DNA from: Candidatus Cloacimonadota bacterium
Lineage (GTDB): Bacteria; Cloacimonadota; Cloacimonadia; Cloacimonadales; Cloacimonadaceae
Direction: 5' to 3'
DNA length: 25,351 nt
NCBI GenBank assembly: GCA_028683635.1
Contig: JAQUHL010000001.1
Location: 1 to 25,351, forward strand
The translations under genes and the position numbers were made by a program. Below, in pieces: positions 15,185-23,325 of this stretch. Below the pieces are notes generated by a model. It saw nothing but the letters and a program-made list of their open reading frames with translations. It was not told the DNA's origin and did not search any database. Every line of letters begins with the position of its first letter. Positions within the stretch are counted from its first letter, which is position 1.

Positions 15185-16012
15185 ATGAGCTCAAAGGATT
15201 TGACATTCAGGAGAAAAGAAAGGAAATATATTATTCTGGAGCATGATTTCGAGGAGATAAACCAGGAGCTTCAAGCTCATATTCCAGTTTATCATTTCGA
15301 GGGCAGACCTGCCTTGGTAAACATCGAAACCACATATTTTGATACCGAAGATTTTTTGATCTATAATGAATATCTTGCCCGCAGCAAATTCCGCTTCAAA
15401 ATCCGGATGCGGCGCTATGGATATGAAGGTATCTTCGATCCACAGTATTTGGTTGAAATGAAGATCAATTCCAATTCTCTATCACACAAAAACCGGTTTA
15501 TCCTCCCAGGTGGATTATTTGATAGCTTTGTGGCTGGGGAGGATCTGCGGCCCGAGATCAAGGAAGCAAACCAGAGCCTGATCGGAGCTCAAAAGACCTA
15601 TCGCCTTATCTACAAGCTCCTCAAGATGAACCAGTTAGTACCGGTTTTACAAACTTCCTATTCGAGGATTGCCTATCAGAAGGGTTCCAAAAGGGTACGC
15701 GTAACAGTCGATACGGGCATCACCCACAAGAGTCTGATCGGCAAACCCAGGGAGGCCACTCTCGATGCCCTGGTATTGGAATCCAAGATCATGGGGAAAA
15801 CGCCCAAATGGCACCGGGAGATGGTGAATTCCCTATCGCTATTGAAGCAGCAGCGCTTTTCCAAGTTTGCCACCGGAATCAATTCCCTCTATTTTCCCAA
15901 GCGCGGTAAATACTATTTCTATCACGATGATAGTTCCACAGGGGGAGAGATGTCTTCCAGAATTGTGGAATCCTGTGAACTACTAAAAACTGCCCTGAGA
16001 CTGGGTGATTAA
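15185..16012 (+). CDS. VTC-domain polyphosphate polymerase
   Basis: This 275-residue soluble protein matches the VTC domain, a CYTH-like tunnel fold whose eukaryotic member (Vtc4) makes polyphosphate from ATP at the membrane. The tunnel-lining pattern is preserved: ERKY (12-15), ETTYFDT (48-54), KFRFKIRMRRYG (68-79), LVEMKI (89-94), KRVRVTVDTGI (169-179), LVLESKI (196-202, metal-binding Glu199) and FSKFATGI (225-232). No membrane segment is present, so it should act in the cytosol and need a membrane partner, most likely the DUF4956 protein 18 bases downstream. GGTGA precedes the ATG. It is first gene of a four-gene operon. Bacterial VTC-domain proteins are less studied than Vtc4, so the product could differ from long-chain polyphosphate. 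Confidence 0.88.
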   Translation: MSSKDLTFRRKERKYIILEHDFEEINQELQAHIPVYHFEGRPALVNIETTYFDTEDFLIYNEYLARSKFRFKIRMRRYGYEGIFDPQYLVEMKINSNSLSHKNRFILPGGLFDSFVAGEDLRPEIKEANQSLIGAQKTYRLIYKLLKMNQLVPVLQTSYSRIAYQKGSKRVRVTVDTGITHKSLIGKPREATLDALVLESKIMGKTPKWHREMVNSLSLLKQQRFSKFATGINSLYFPKRGKYYFYHDDSSTGGEMSSRIVESCELLKTALRLGD

Positions 16013-16030
16013 AGAACAAGCGGAGATAAC

Positions 16031-16546
16031 ATGCAGGAACTATATCAGATCATCAAGGATAGCGGTTCCGGAGGAGTAGTCCAATCCCCCCTGCAGATCG
16101 TGCTAAACCTTACCCTTTCCATGCTGTTGGGCTTTTTGTATGCCTATGTTTATAAACTGACCTATATCTGCAGGAAGAAAGACAAAGCAATGAAAGCGGA
16201 GATGGAAAACATCAAATATACTCTGCTGCTTTTGTGCATTGGCGGAGCTTTTATCTGGATCGTGGTGGCAGATAACCTGGTGAGGGCCTTTGGTTTGGCA
16301 GGTGCCTTGAGCCTGATCCGCTTCCGGACTGAGGTGCGGGACCCTTCCAATACAATAAAAGTATTCTTTGCCATCATAATCGGAATGTCCTGCGGGCTGA
16401 GCCAATACTCAGCCGCCATTCTCGGTACCGTTTTCATGTGTTTTGTGCTGACCCTGATCTATCTGATCAACGAGCATAGCCGCAAGCGCAGGAAAGCAAA
16501 CAATGATGAAGAACTTGCTGAATTGGACAAATACTTTGAAGATTAG
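16031..16546 (+). CDS. DUF4956 integral membrane protein
   Basis: A 171-residue protein with about four hydrophobic segments (roughly 22-42, 62-82, 108-124 and 126-147) and a charged C-terminal tail. The signature GLAGALSLIRFRTEVRDPSN (88-107) is diagnostic of DUF4956, a family of unknown function that often accompanies VTC-domain genes. GGAG lies 5 bases before the ATG. The conserved Arg-Phe-Arg-Thr-Glu loop between helices would suit binding of an anionic ligand or partner (inference). It probably anchors the VTC protein or forms the route for its product across the inner membrane. Its 3' end overlaps the TolC-like gene by 44 bases in another frame. Confidence 0.87.
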   Translation: MQELYQIIKDSGSGGVVQSPLQIVLNLTLSMLLGFLYAYVYKLTYICRKKDKAMKAEMENIKYTLLLLCIGGAFIWIVVADNLVRAFGLAGALSLIRFRTEVRDPSNTIKVFFAIIIGMSCGLSQYSAAILGTVFMCFVLTLIYLINEHSRKRRKANNDEELAELDKYFED

Positions 16547-17849
16547 GCTGAGCATTCTGTTTTTACTTGTCCTCGGAGGTCTTGGAGCTCAAAGCACCGA
16601 ACTCAGCAGCCTGATGGATTCACTCCTGAAGACCAATACCGAATACCAAAAAGCGCTCAGCCGCTATGAAAGCAAGAAAGCAGTCTCCCTGATCGAAAGA
16701 TCGCTCACCTGGTTTGATATAAATTTTATCTATAAACAATACGAGAACCGCTTCTCCCGGGATGAAATAGAGGATGATACCGAACACTCCAGGGTGCTTG
16801 AAAGGGACAAACGCTGGCGCATTGAACTGGATAAAAACCTCTTCCCCAAAGATTACGACCATGTGAGTGATGCCATCGAAACCAAACTGGCCCTGCTGCG
16901 CTATAAACAAGAACTTAAAATTGCTTATACAGAAAACGCTTTCCTCATTCTGGACGAACTGATTCTCTGGTATGAAGCCGAGAGCATGGCAAAGCTTCTG
17001 CAATCCAGGCTGGATGCCATGTATCAGCAGCAGGAGATATTGGAGGAACTGGACGCAAAAAACCTGATCGATACGGATCTGCTGATCGAAAACCTGGAAC
17101 TGATCGACGATAAGGAACAAAGCCTCAATGAATATCAGAAACTTGCCCTGATCTATAATCGCAAGTATCCGGATATGCTGTTACCCTTCACTGAAGCCAT
17201 GCTGAAATACATCTCAGAAGCCCCGCCTCCGGATACTCTTGCTTTCTGCCAACAGATCGAAAGGGAAAGAGACGCTCTGAACAAGGAGAGTGGAAAACTC
17301 TCGAAAAAGATCAAGGCAAGTTATCTGCACTACTTTATGCCGGAGCTTGATCTCACACTATCATATAACTGGCGGGAAACCAGACAGGATTGGGATATCG
17401 AGAAATCCGGAATATCTAAGACTTCAGACCGCAATCAGGACGAGGCTTTCCCTGAGGGAGAAATCCGGCTTTCCCTGCCCTTTGATCTATACTCTGCTGC
17501 CAAAGGCAAACGCTCCCTGCTCAAAGCCTATGAACGGGAGCTTGATTACCAGGCAGGCGATTTACTCTATGCCTGGCAGAAACTTTCCATGAACCGCATC
17601 CATTCCTACTACCGGGCAATTGAGACCTTAAGCCGCAAAACCCGTCTTCTGCAGCTATACAACAAAGAGCTTAGCCAAAGCCTGGAAAGGCTGGAAACGG
17701 AAACCGACCTGAAGAGCGGTAATCAGGAAACAAAGCTAAGGCAGCTTTCCCTGAAAGCTGCAGAGGCAGAGCTAAAGCTAACTATTGCAAAAATGAAGCT
17801 ATACAAAGAGGTATTCCTCATCAATACCCTTGGTCAGGATCTGAAATGA
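16503..17849 (+). CDS. TolC-family outer membrane channel protein
   Basis: A 448-residue protein with a signal peptide (MMKNLLNWTNTLKIRLSILF then LLVLGGLGAQ, likely cut near residue 30). The mature part is mostly long charged helices with heptad character, plus a duplicated layout in which DLTLSYNWRE and EGEIRLSLPFDLYS look like outer-membrane strands. This is the TolC/OEP pattern, at about the usual length. ATG-ATG at 16503 follows AGGA; the start lies inside the DUF4956 gene, implying coupled translation. It should form the outer-membrane exit duct for the adaptor encoded next, whose ATG overlaps its stop. Sequence conservation in this family is low, so the assignment rests on architecture and context. 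Confidence 0.8.
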   Translation: MMKNLLNWTNTLKIRLSILFLLVLGGLGAQSTELSSLMDSLLKTNTEYQKALSRYESKKAVSLIERSLTWFDINFIYKQYENRFSRDEIEDDTEHSRVLERDKRWRIELDKNLFPKDYDHVSDAIETKLALLRYKQELKIAYTENAFLILDELILWYEAESMAKLLQSRLDAMYQQQEILEELDAKNLIDTDLLIENLELIDDKEQSLNEYQKLALIYNRKYPDMLLPFTEAMLKYISEAPPPDTLAFCQQIERERDALNKESGKLSKKIKASYLHYFMPELDLTLSYNWRETRQDWDIEKSGISKTSDRNQDEAFPEGEIRLSLPFDLYSAAKGKRSLLKAYERELDYQAGDLLYAWQKLSMNRIHSYYRAIETLSRKTRLLQLYNKELSQSLERLETETDLKSGNQETKLRQLSLKAAEAELKLTIAKMKLYKEVFLINTLGQDLK

Positions 17850-18949
17850 AAAAGAAGAAAATCCAGTTTGTTCTGATACTTTCTGTAATTGTGATGGCGA
17901 TTTCCGTGGCCGTTTCCTACTTTATTGAAGCTCACACCGTTGTGCTTCCAGCTGTAATACATACAGATAAGGTAGTCCTCAGTTCCGAGGTGGACGGCCT
18001 GCTCAAGAGATATTATGTATCTTCGATGCAAAGCGTCAAAGCCGGAGATCTGATCGCAGAGATCGATAACAACAAACTGCCCGGAATCCTGGAAAACTTA
18101 AAGAAAGAAAAAAGCAAATATGAAGAGCTGATTACCTCAGCAAAAACCGGGGATTTACTCACCAACCAACTTCATGAATTGGACGCAGATCTCCTCGAAT
18201 ATCGGATCAATATGGAGGAATCCAAATCTGATCTGCACAGAATAAATGCTCAGCTAAAGGATTTGGAAGGCAGGCACTCCACTGTTCTAAAGAGATTCGA
18301 GGCCAGCAAACGCATGTATGACAGCGGATTGATGAACAACTCGGACTTCGAAAAGGCCTCAAAAGAATATTGGGATTACAAGGAGAAATACAGTGAACTC
18401 CAGGCTGATTCGCTGATCGCCCGGGAAGTGATTTCGTCCAGCCAAAACCTGATCAATCTGATCAATTCCCGAAAACAGATCCTCACCAAGAGCACAGACG
18501 TTCTGGCTTCCAAACACGTGGTGGATATAAACAAGGTGGAGGCTGAAATCTCCGAACTACAGGCTGAGGTGCAGAGGCTACAGATCTTTGCCCCGATCTC
18601 CGGAATAGTGACAGATATAAACTACAACACCGGTGAACGGGTGGATAAAGGCGATGTCGTTGCCGAACTTGCAGATCTGAGCAATGTCTGGGTAGTAGCT
18701 TACGGCTCCTCGGAAAACCGGCACAGGATAACCATTGGAAACAAGGTACTGATCCAGACCGGCAGCAGAAAAAAAATATGGGGCGAGGTATCAGCAATCT
18801 CACCCATTATGGAAAAGATCCAATCCCTCAGCAGCACATTTGAGACAGTTAACACCTACAATAAAATCGAGATCCAACTGGAGGACCAGCAGGAAGCCCT
18901 GAAATATATCACTCCGGGAGAAAGGCTCTTTGTAAGGATTTTCTTCTGA
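17846..18949 (+). CDS. HlyD-type periplasmic adaptor (membrane fusion) protein
   Basis: A 367-residue protein with a short cytosolic N-terminus, one membrane segment (about 7-26), a first lipoyl half (about 43-74, SSEVDGLLKRYYVSS then KAGDLIAEID), a long coiled-coil hairpin (about 80-245), and the second lipoyl half (APISGIVTDINYNTGERV, 249-266, then KGDVVAEL). A beta-barrel region follows. This is the HlyD/EmrA adaptor plan, bridging an inner-membrane unit to TolC. The start overlaps the previous stop as ATGA. No ABC, MFS or RND transporter follows: the operon ends here, and the stop codon is overlapped by an R1 element. The inner-membrane partner is therefore either encoded elsewhere or is the DUF4956 protein. 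Confidence 0.87.
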   Translation: MKKKKIQFVLILSVIVMAISVAVSYFIEAHTVVLPAVIHTDKVVLSSEVDGLLKRYYVSSMQSVKAGDLIAEIDNNKLPGILENLKKEKSKYEELITSAKTGDLLTNQLHELDADLLEYRINMEESKSDLHRINAQLKDLEGRHSTVLKRFEASKRMYDSGLMNNSDFEKASKEYWDYKEKYSELQADSLIAREVISSSQNLINLINSRKQILTKSTDVLASKHVVDINKVEAEISELQAEVQRLQIFAPISGIVTDINYNTGERVDKGDVVAELADLSNVWVVAYGSSENRHRITIGNKVLIQTGSRKKIWGEVSAISPIMEKIQSLSSTFETVNTYNKIEIQLEDQQEALKYITPGERLFVRIFF

Positions 18950-19087
18950 AAGACCGTTGCACATCCTGATTTATCGAAATACAGACTTCCAAATATGCTG
19001 GTTGTGAGGCTTTTTTGAATCTATTCCCGCCCACCACCCTAAAAGGAGTAGGGCTTCGCCCTACAACCCATTATTCAGTGGTCTTTC
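18948..19087. repeat. R1 copy 10, complete element between convergent operons
   Basis: The ends GAAAGACC (18948-18955) and GGTCTTTC (19080-19087) are perfect inverted repeats. It contains the R1 core, CCCGCCCACCACCC, and GTAGGGC-TTC-GCCCTAC at 19048-19064. Its first two bases belong to the TGA stop of the adaptor gene, and it ends 3 bases before the last codon of the acyltransferase gene, filling the whole gap. Confidence 0.88.
19048..19064. terminator. Likely bidirectional terminator hairpin within R1
   Basis: GTAGGGC-TTC-GCCCTAC is a 7-bp GC-rich stem that reads the same on both strands. It sits between two convergent operons, where no other terminator is visible. It is not followed by a strong T-run, so intrinsic termination is plausible but not certain. 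Confidence 0.45.
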
Positions 19088-19090
19088 TGA

Positions 19091-20581
19091 TCAGAATTGA
19101 AAATAGATAAAGGGCTGGATATCTGAAGCTCGTGCCTGGAACAAAATCCAGATTACCAGGGCAAGCAGAGTGGCTTGCAGGGGAAGCGGTATCTTTTTCA
19201 GTACAGATTCAAAGCCCAGGCTGAACCTGGCTGGCAACCAATGGAAGATAAATCCCAGGAGGATCAGGATCCCCACATTGCGGTACCCTTCTATCCATTG
19301 CCAGAAGAGCGGTGCCTTGAAATGGTTGAAAATCCGATCCAGGATCTGCCAGGAATTGGCAAAACTGCGGGAACGGAAGAAGATCCAGCAAAAGCTTACA
19401 AAGTGGAAAGTAACAATCGTTCCCAGCACTTTCATTACTTTGCTTTGGGATATTTTGAAGGAAAGCCAGATTTTATCGAATGCCAGACCAATCCCATGCA
19501 TAGTTCCCCAAAACACAAAGTTCCAGGATGCACCATGCCAAAGCCCGCCCAACACCATTGTCAGCATCAGGTTCAGATATTGCCTGGCCTTGCCACGACG
19601 GTTACCACCCAGCGGGATATAGAGATAATCCCTCAGCCAGGTGGATAGCGAGATATGCCATCTCCTCCAGAAATCCGTGATGCTGCTGGCAACATAGGGA
19701 GCATTGAAGTTTTGGGGCAATTCAAAACCCATCATCAAGGCCAAACCAATGGCTATATCCGAGTATCCACTGAAATCGCAATAGATCTGAAGCCCATATC
19801 CATAGACAGCAAGCAGATTTTCCACCCCTGAAAAAAGCGCAGGAGCATCAAAGACCCGATCCACAAAATTCACACTGATATAATCCGCTATCACTCCTTT
19901 TTTGAGCAATCCGGCAAAGATCAGGGTCAAAGCCCGGGCCATTACATCCTTGTTCAGTGAAAGCCGGGCATGGATCTGGGGAATGAACCAAGTGGCACGA
20001 ACGATCGGGCCTGCCACGAGCTGCGGGAAAAACGATACGAAAAAGGTGAAATCGAAGAAACTCTTCAGGGGTTTGAGCTTACCGAAATAGATATCGAGGG
20101 TATAGCTCATGGTCTGGAAGGTAAAAAAGGAGATCCCCACCGGGAGGAAGATATCCACCAGCGGAAGTTGACCTCCACTGAGCTGGTTGATGGTATTGAT
20201 CACGAAATTTGTATATTTATAATATCCCAGGGATCCCAGATTCCAGATGATACTGAGCAGCAGCAGTCCCCTTTTGCGAAAAAGCTTTTGGCGCAAAGTG
20301 GCATATTCATCCGTAGCTACCCTGTGGATCCAAGCCCCGATTCCGAAATTTACAAAAGAGGTAAGAATCAGCAACAGCACAAAAACCCCGCTGGTTTTGT
20401 AATAGAAATATAGCGAGAAGAGCATCAGATACCAGGTGCGGACCTTGATCCGGCTCACGATCAGCGGGTAAAAAAACATGATTGCAAGGAAGAAGAAGAG
20501 GAAGAAGACGCTGTTGAAAAGCAAAGGTGATTGCGGATTATAGACCAGGTTTTGCAGGATGTGATCGAGGATGGCTTTCAT
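19091..20581 (-). CDS. MBOAT-family O-acyltransferase (AlgI/DltB-like)
   Basis: A 496-residue polytopic inner-membrane protein of normal length for the AlgI/PatA group, which passes acyl (usually acetyl) groups across the membrane to an exported glycan. Visible landmarks are LPVGISFFTFQTMSYTLDIY (146-165), FPQLVAGPI (185-193), CDFSGYSDIAIG (268-279), FWRRWHISLSTWLRDYLYIP (304-323, His309) and GGLWHGASWNFVFWG (345-359, with the catalytic-type His349). Its ATG overlaps the TAA of the upstream SGNH gene in TAATG. Such MBOAT genes commonly pair with SGNH proteins that complete the transfer outside the membrane, which fits the two genes upstream. The glycan acceptor cannot be told from this window. 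Confidence 0.92.
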   Translation of the reverse strand: MKAILDHILQNLVYNPQSPLLFNSVFFLFFFLAIMFFYPLIVSRIKVRTWYLMLFSLYFYYKTSGVFVLLLILTSFVNFGIGAWIHRVATDEYATLRQKLFRKRGLLLLSIIWNLGSLGYYKYTNFVINTINQLSGGQLPLVDIFLPVGISFFTFQTMSYTLDIYFGKLKPLKSFFDFTFFVSFFPQLVAGPIVRATWFIPQIHARLSLNKDVMARALTLIFAGLLKKGVIADYISVNFVDRVFDAPALFSGVENLLAVYGYGLQIYCDFSGYSDIAIGLALMMGFELPQNFNAPYVASSITDFWRRWHISLSTWLRDYLYIPLGGNRRGKARQYLNLMLTMVLGGLWHGASWNFVFWGTMHGIGLAFDKIWLSFKISQSKVMKVLGTIVTFHFVSFCWIFFRSRSFANSWQILDRIFNHFKAPLFWQWIEGYRNVGILILLGFIFHWLPARFSLGFESVLKKIPLPLQATLLALVIWILFQARASDIQPFIYFQF

Positions 20582-21894
20582 TATCTTTTCCCCTGGCGTT
20601 GAGCATGAGCGCTATAACCTTTGAGCAGGGCAGAATAGAAAAGCTGCCCCTGCAGCATATATCCCTTGGGTGTGAAATGGATGTTATCCCCGGCAGCCAA
20701 AGCATTTGCCCGCCACTTGCTCACAGATAATACTCCCCCCATCACTTCGCCAAGATCCCACCATGCAGCATTGTTATCCACGGCATATTCGCTGAGCTGT
20801 TTCTCCACTTTTCCCAGGTCGGCATTGTGGATCCCCCCCTTGTGGGAATCGGGAGGCAGGGTATAGATCACCGGGGTGGATTTTGCCGCCTTTTTGAGTC
20901 TTGTGCCAAAGCGCTTGAGGTTGCGCTCGAAATGATCTCCATTGTATCTTCCCTGGGCATCATTGGTCCCCAGAGAGACCACAATCAGATCGGGCTTGAG
21001 GATGGGTATCTGGGCAAAGAAATCATCCATGTTACCATATTTTTCAAAGGTAGCGCCATTGAAGCCCACAGAATGGTAGAGCAGACCCCGGACGTTGTTT
21101 TCCAGCACAATTCCATAGAGATTGGCAATATCCTGGGAATTGGCAGAATTGTATTGGAGCGTGATTTCCCGGGTGGGAGTATTCCATAGCAACTGGTAAA
21201 TTGCCTGTTTCCCAAAGGCTGCGATCTCGATATTGGGTGTCTCGGAATTGCCGGAAAGCGTCCAATCATAGGAATTTTCCTTTTCCTTGGTGATCAGGGT
21301 GATCTTGTTGAAGCTATTATCCAAACCAAAGAAGTTATTGGTCTTGATAGTAAGGTTTCCGCTTTGTTTGGTCCAGAGTCCATAGCCACAGATGCCCTTT
21401 TCGGCATTTGTCCGGTTCCAGTAGCTATTGGAACTGATCCGGATATCGTCCGGCTGGTTGGTTCCGGCAAGTTTCCAGGGGAAGACCAGCCCTCGTCCGG
21501 CATTGCCAAAATACTTCTGCAGCGAGCTCCGGGCTGCTCCGGGGAGGTAACCGGATTGAATATGCGAATCACCAATATGCAAAATGCTCACCCGGGAACG
21601 GAGTCCATAACGCAGTTCGATCAATTTCTGGTAAAAGGGAGCCAGGCTCTTAGCGTCGTTTTGAATGAGATTTTTATCATGATTCAGGAAGGGATAGTTT
21701 TGGGCAAGATCCTGTTTTTCAAAGAGCTTATAATAGCTTTGGATAAATTCTTCCAGGGCATCCAGATCCGAGGGATAAACCTCCTCGGCAGTGCCATCAT
21801 CCATTGCCTGGCTCACGCTAACCAAAGTGAAGGTGAAGAGCACCAGCACCAGGATTATCAGAGGGCATTTTCCTTTCAGAATCCTATCCTTCAC
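20581..21894 (-). CDS. SGNH/GDSL-fold hydrolase or acetyltransferase, exported
   Basis: A 437-residue protein with an N-terminal signal or anchor (about 9-30, PLIILVLVLFTFTLVSVSQA). SGNH blocks are intact: LHIGDSHIQSG (nucleophile Ser110), GTND (309-312, with the oxyanion Asn311) and DNIHFTPKGY (Asp403, His406). About 200 residues of beta-rich sequence separate the first two blocks, longer than in minimal SGNH enzymes and suggesting an inserted domain. Translation starts at GTG, which overlaps the stop of the upstream gene as GTGA. Together with the MBOAT gene it should transfer or remove O-acetyl groups on an extracytoplasmic glycan, as AlgJ/AlgX or PatB do in their systems. Confidence 0.86.
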   Translation of the reverse strand: MKDRILKGKCPLIILVLVLFTFTLVSVSQAMDDGTAEEVYPSDLDALEEFIQSYYKLFEKQDLAQNYPFLNHDKNLIQNDAKSLAPFYQKLIELRYGLRSRVSILHIGDSHIQSGYLPGAARSSLQKYFGNAGRGLVFPWKLAGTNQPDDIRISSNSYWNRTNAEKGICGYGLWTKQSGNLTIKTNNFFGLDNSFNKITLITKEKENSYDWTLSGNSETPNIEIAAFGKQAIYQLLWNTPTREITLQYNSANSQDIANLYGIVLENNVRGLLYHSVGFNGATFEKYGNMDDFFAQIPILKPDLIVVSLGTNDAQGRYNGDHFERNLKRFGTRLKKAAKSTPVIYTLPPDSHKGGIHNADLGKVEKQLSEYAVDNNAAWWDLGEVMGGVLSVSKWRANALAAGDNIHFTPKGYMLQGQLFYSALLKGYSAHAQRQGKR

Positions 21895-23294
21895 TGCTTG
21901 TCCATCAGGTTTTTATAGAGCATATCCGCAATGTGGTTGGCACCGGTGCGGTTGAAATGGGTGTGGTCTTTCTGTGCCAGCGGAGGGTTCCGGTGCACAT
22001 AATCCACCATCGAGTTATAGCCTCCCATCGCCGAAAAGAGATTCCAGAAGGCACAATCGTTTTCGATGGCAATTTCCCCCTGGCTATTGACGAGGATGGG
22101 GATATCCGGCGAAGTGCGGTAACTGCCTTCCAGCTTAATACTTCGATCGTGGGCGGAGATGAGCAGGATCGGTGTTTCCCCCAAAGCTTTTTGGATGTGC
22201 TGAACGGATTGGCTCATGCCCTTTTTATAGTAACTATAGTCTTTCACCTTCGAATTTGATACATTTACGCCATAGTGCAGGATCACGAGGTCATAATCCA
22301 AAAACTTATGAAAATCCCTTAAGCTTTGCTCCCAGATCCGGTTGAAATACATCCCGGAAAAACCCCGGATCGTGTAACTATCCACGTATGCTCCGTTACT
22401 TTGATCCAGCGATACGCCATAGACGTGGATGGGATCCTGGGCATTGAATTCCAGATAGACGTTTTTTACCTGGGCTCCGGAGCTAAGATCCAGCATCTGC
22501 ACTCCCTTGCCCCTCTGCAAGTGATGTTTCTGGCTGGGATTGCCATCCAGAGAGCAGAGAACATAGGATGAATCGCTGGCATTGCTATAGAAGAGCCTGA
22601 TCCTGTCAAACCAGGCAGCGCCTCCCTCAGTATCGACAGCCCGGTATCTTACCCAGGGTGGAGAAGATACATAATTACGCTGAATTTCCGGCTTGGGTTG
22701 CTCTTCAACGGCTGTGCTGTCTGTGACGGCAAGGGTATCGATTTCGGTCTCGATGGCTTTTTCGATGAGATAGTAGCTTCTGGGAATAAAGGTGAACCCG
22801 CTGATCCCCAGGGAGATATCCTGCCTTCTGTTGCTCATGAAAGAGATGGCTTCCCAATTTTTGGCAAAGGTATGGTTTATGGTGGGACGGAAGCCTGCTG
22901 AGATGGAGGTGATCGGCATAAAGCCCAGCCCGGTGCCGCCATACTTTTGCTGTAAGAGGTGCCTGAGCCTTCCGGTTATCAGGTCACCCTCGATGATGGA
23001 ATCTCCAAAATAGGCTATGCGGATGGAACCAGACTGGTTTTTCTCATATTTGGCAAGCTCATTTTGGAAGATTTCGAGGGGAGTAAGTACAGTCTCGATA
23101 TGCAGAGAATCAGCTTTTTGGGAAAGAACCTCATCAATGGAGGGTTTACCCAGCCTTTTCAGGCTATCGAACCAGTGCATTTTTTTGATGGGGAAAAAAC
23201 CTGAATCACTATCCGGAAGCAGCAAGGCTATCGCGCCTAAGATCAGGATAGTACACGCTATTAGGATGAATGGACGCCAGAACGCTCGGTTCAT
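21891..23294 (-). CDS. Second SGNH-like protein, membrane-anchored
   Basis: A 467-residue protein with one N-terminal membrane segment (about 7-26, WRPFILIACTILILGAIALL without a clear cleavage site). SGNH features are AYFGDSIIEGD (Ser99), HYGVN in the block III position (Val in place of the usual Thr, with the oxyanion Asn kept) and KDHTHFNRTGA (Asp443, His446) near the C-terminus. A beta-rich insert separates blocks I and III, as in the neighbouring SGNH protein, so the two are probably distant paralogues with separate roles. The ATG is 31 bases after the pyrophosphatase stop with no terminator between them, so co-transcription is possible. The upstream ribosome site is weak (AAGAAA). Confidence 0.83.
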   Translation of the reverse strand: MNRAFWRPFILIACTILILGAIALLLPDSDSGFFPIKKMHWFDSLKRLGKPSIDEVLSQKADSLHIETVLTPLEIFQNELAKYEKNQSGSIRIAYFGDSIIEGDLITGRLRHLLQQKYGGTGLGFMPITSISAGFRPTINHTFAKNWEAISFMSNRRQDISLGISGFTFIPRSYYLIEKAIETEIDTLAVTDSTAVEEQPKPEIQRNYVSSPPWVRYRAVDTEGGAAWFDRIRLFYSNASDSSYVLCSLDGNPSQKHHLQRGKGVQMLDLSSGAQVKNVYLEFNAQDPIHVYGVSLDQSNGAYVDSYTIRGFSGMYFNRIWEQSLRDFHKFLDYDLVILHYGVNVSNSKVKDYSYYKKGMSQSVQHIQKALGETPILLISAHDRSIKLEGSYRTSPDIPILVNSQGEIAIENDCAFWNLFSAMGGYNSMVDYVHRNPPLAQKDHTHFNRTGANHIADMLYKNLMDKQ

Positions 23295-23325
23295 TTGATT
23301 TCTTGTTCGCTCGCTTTATTTATAT

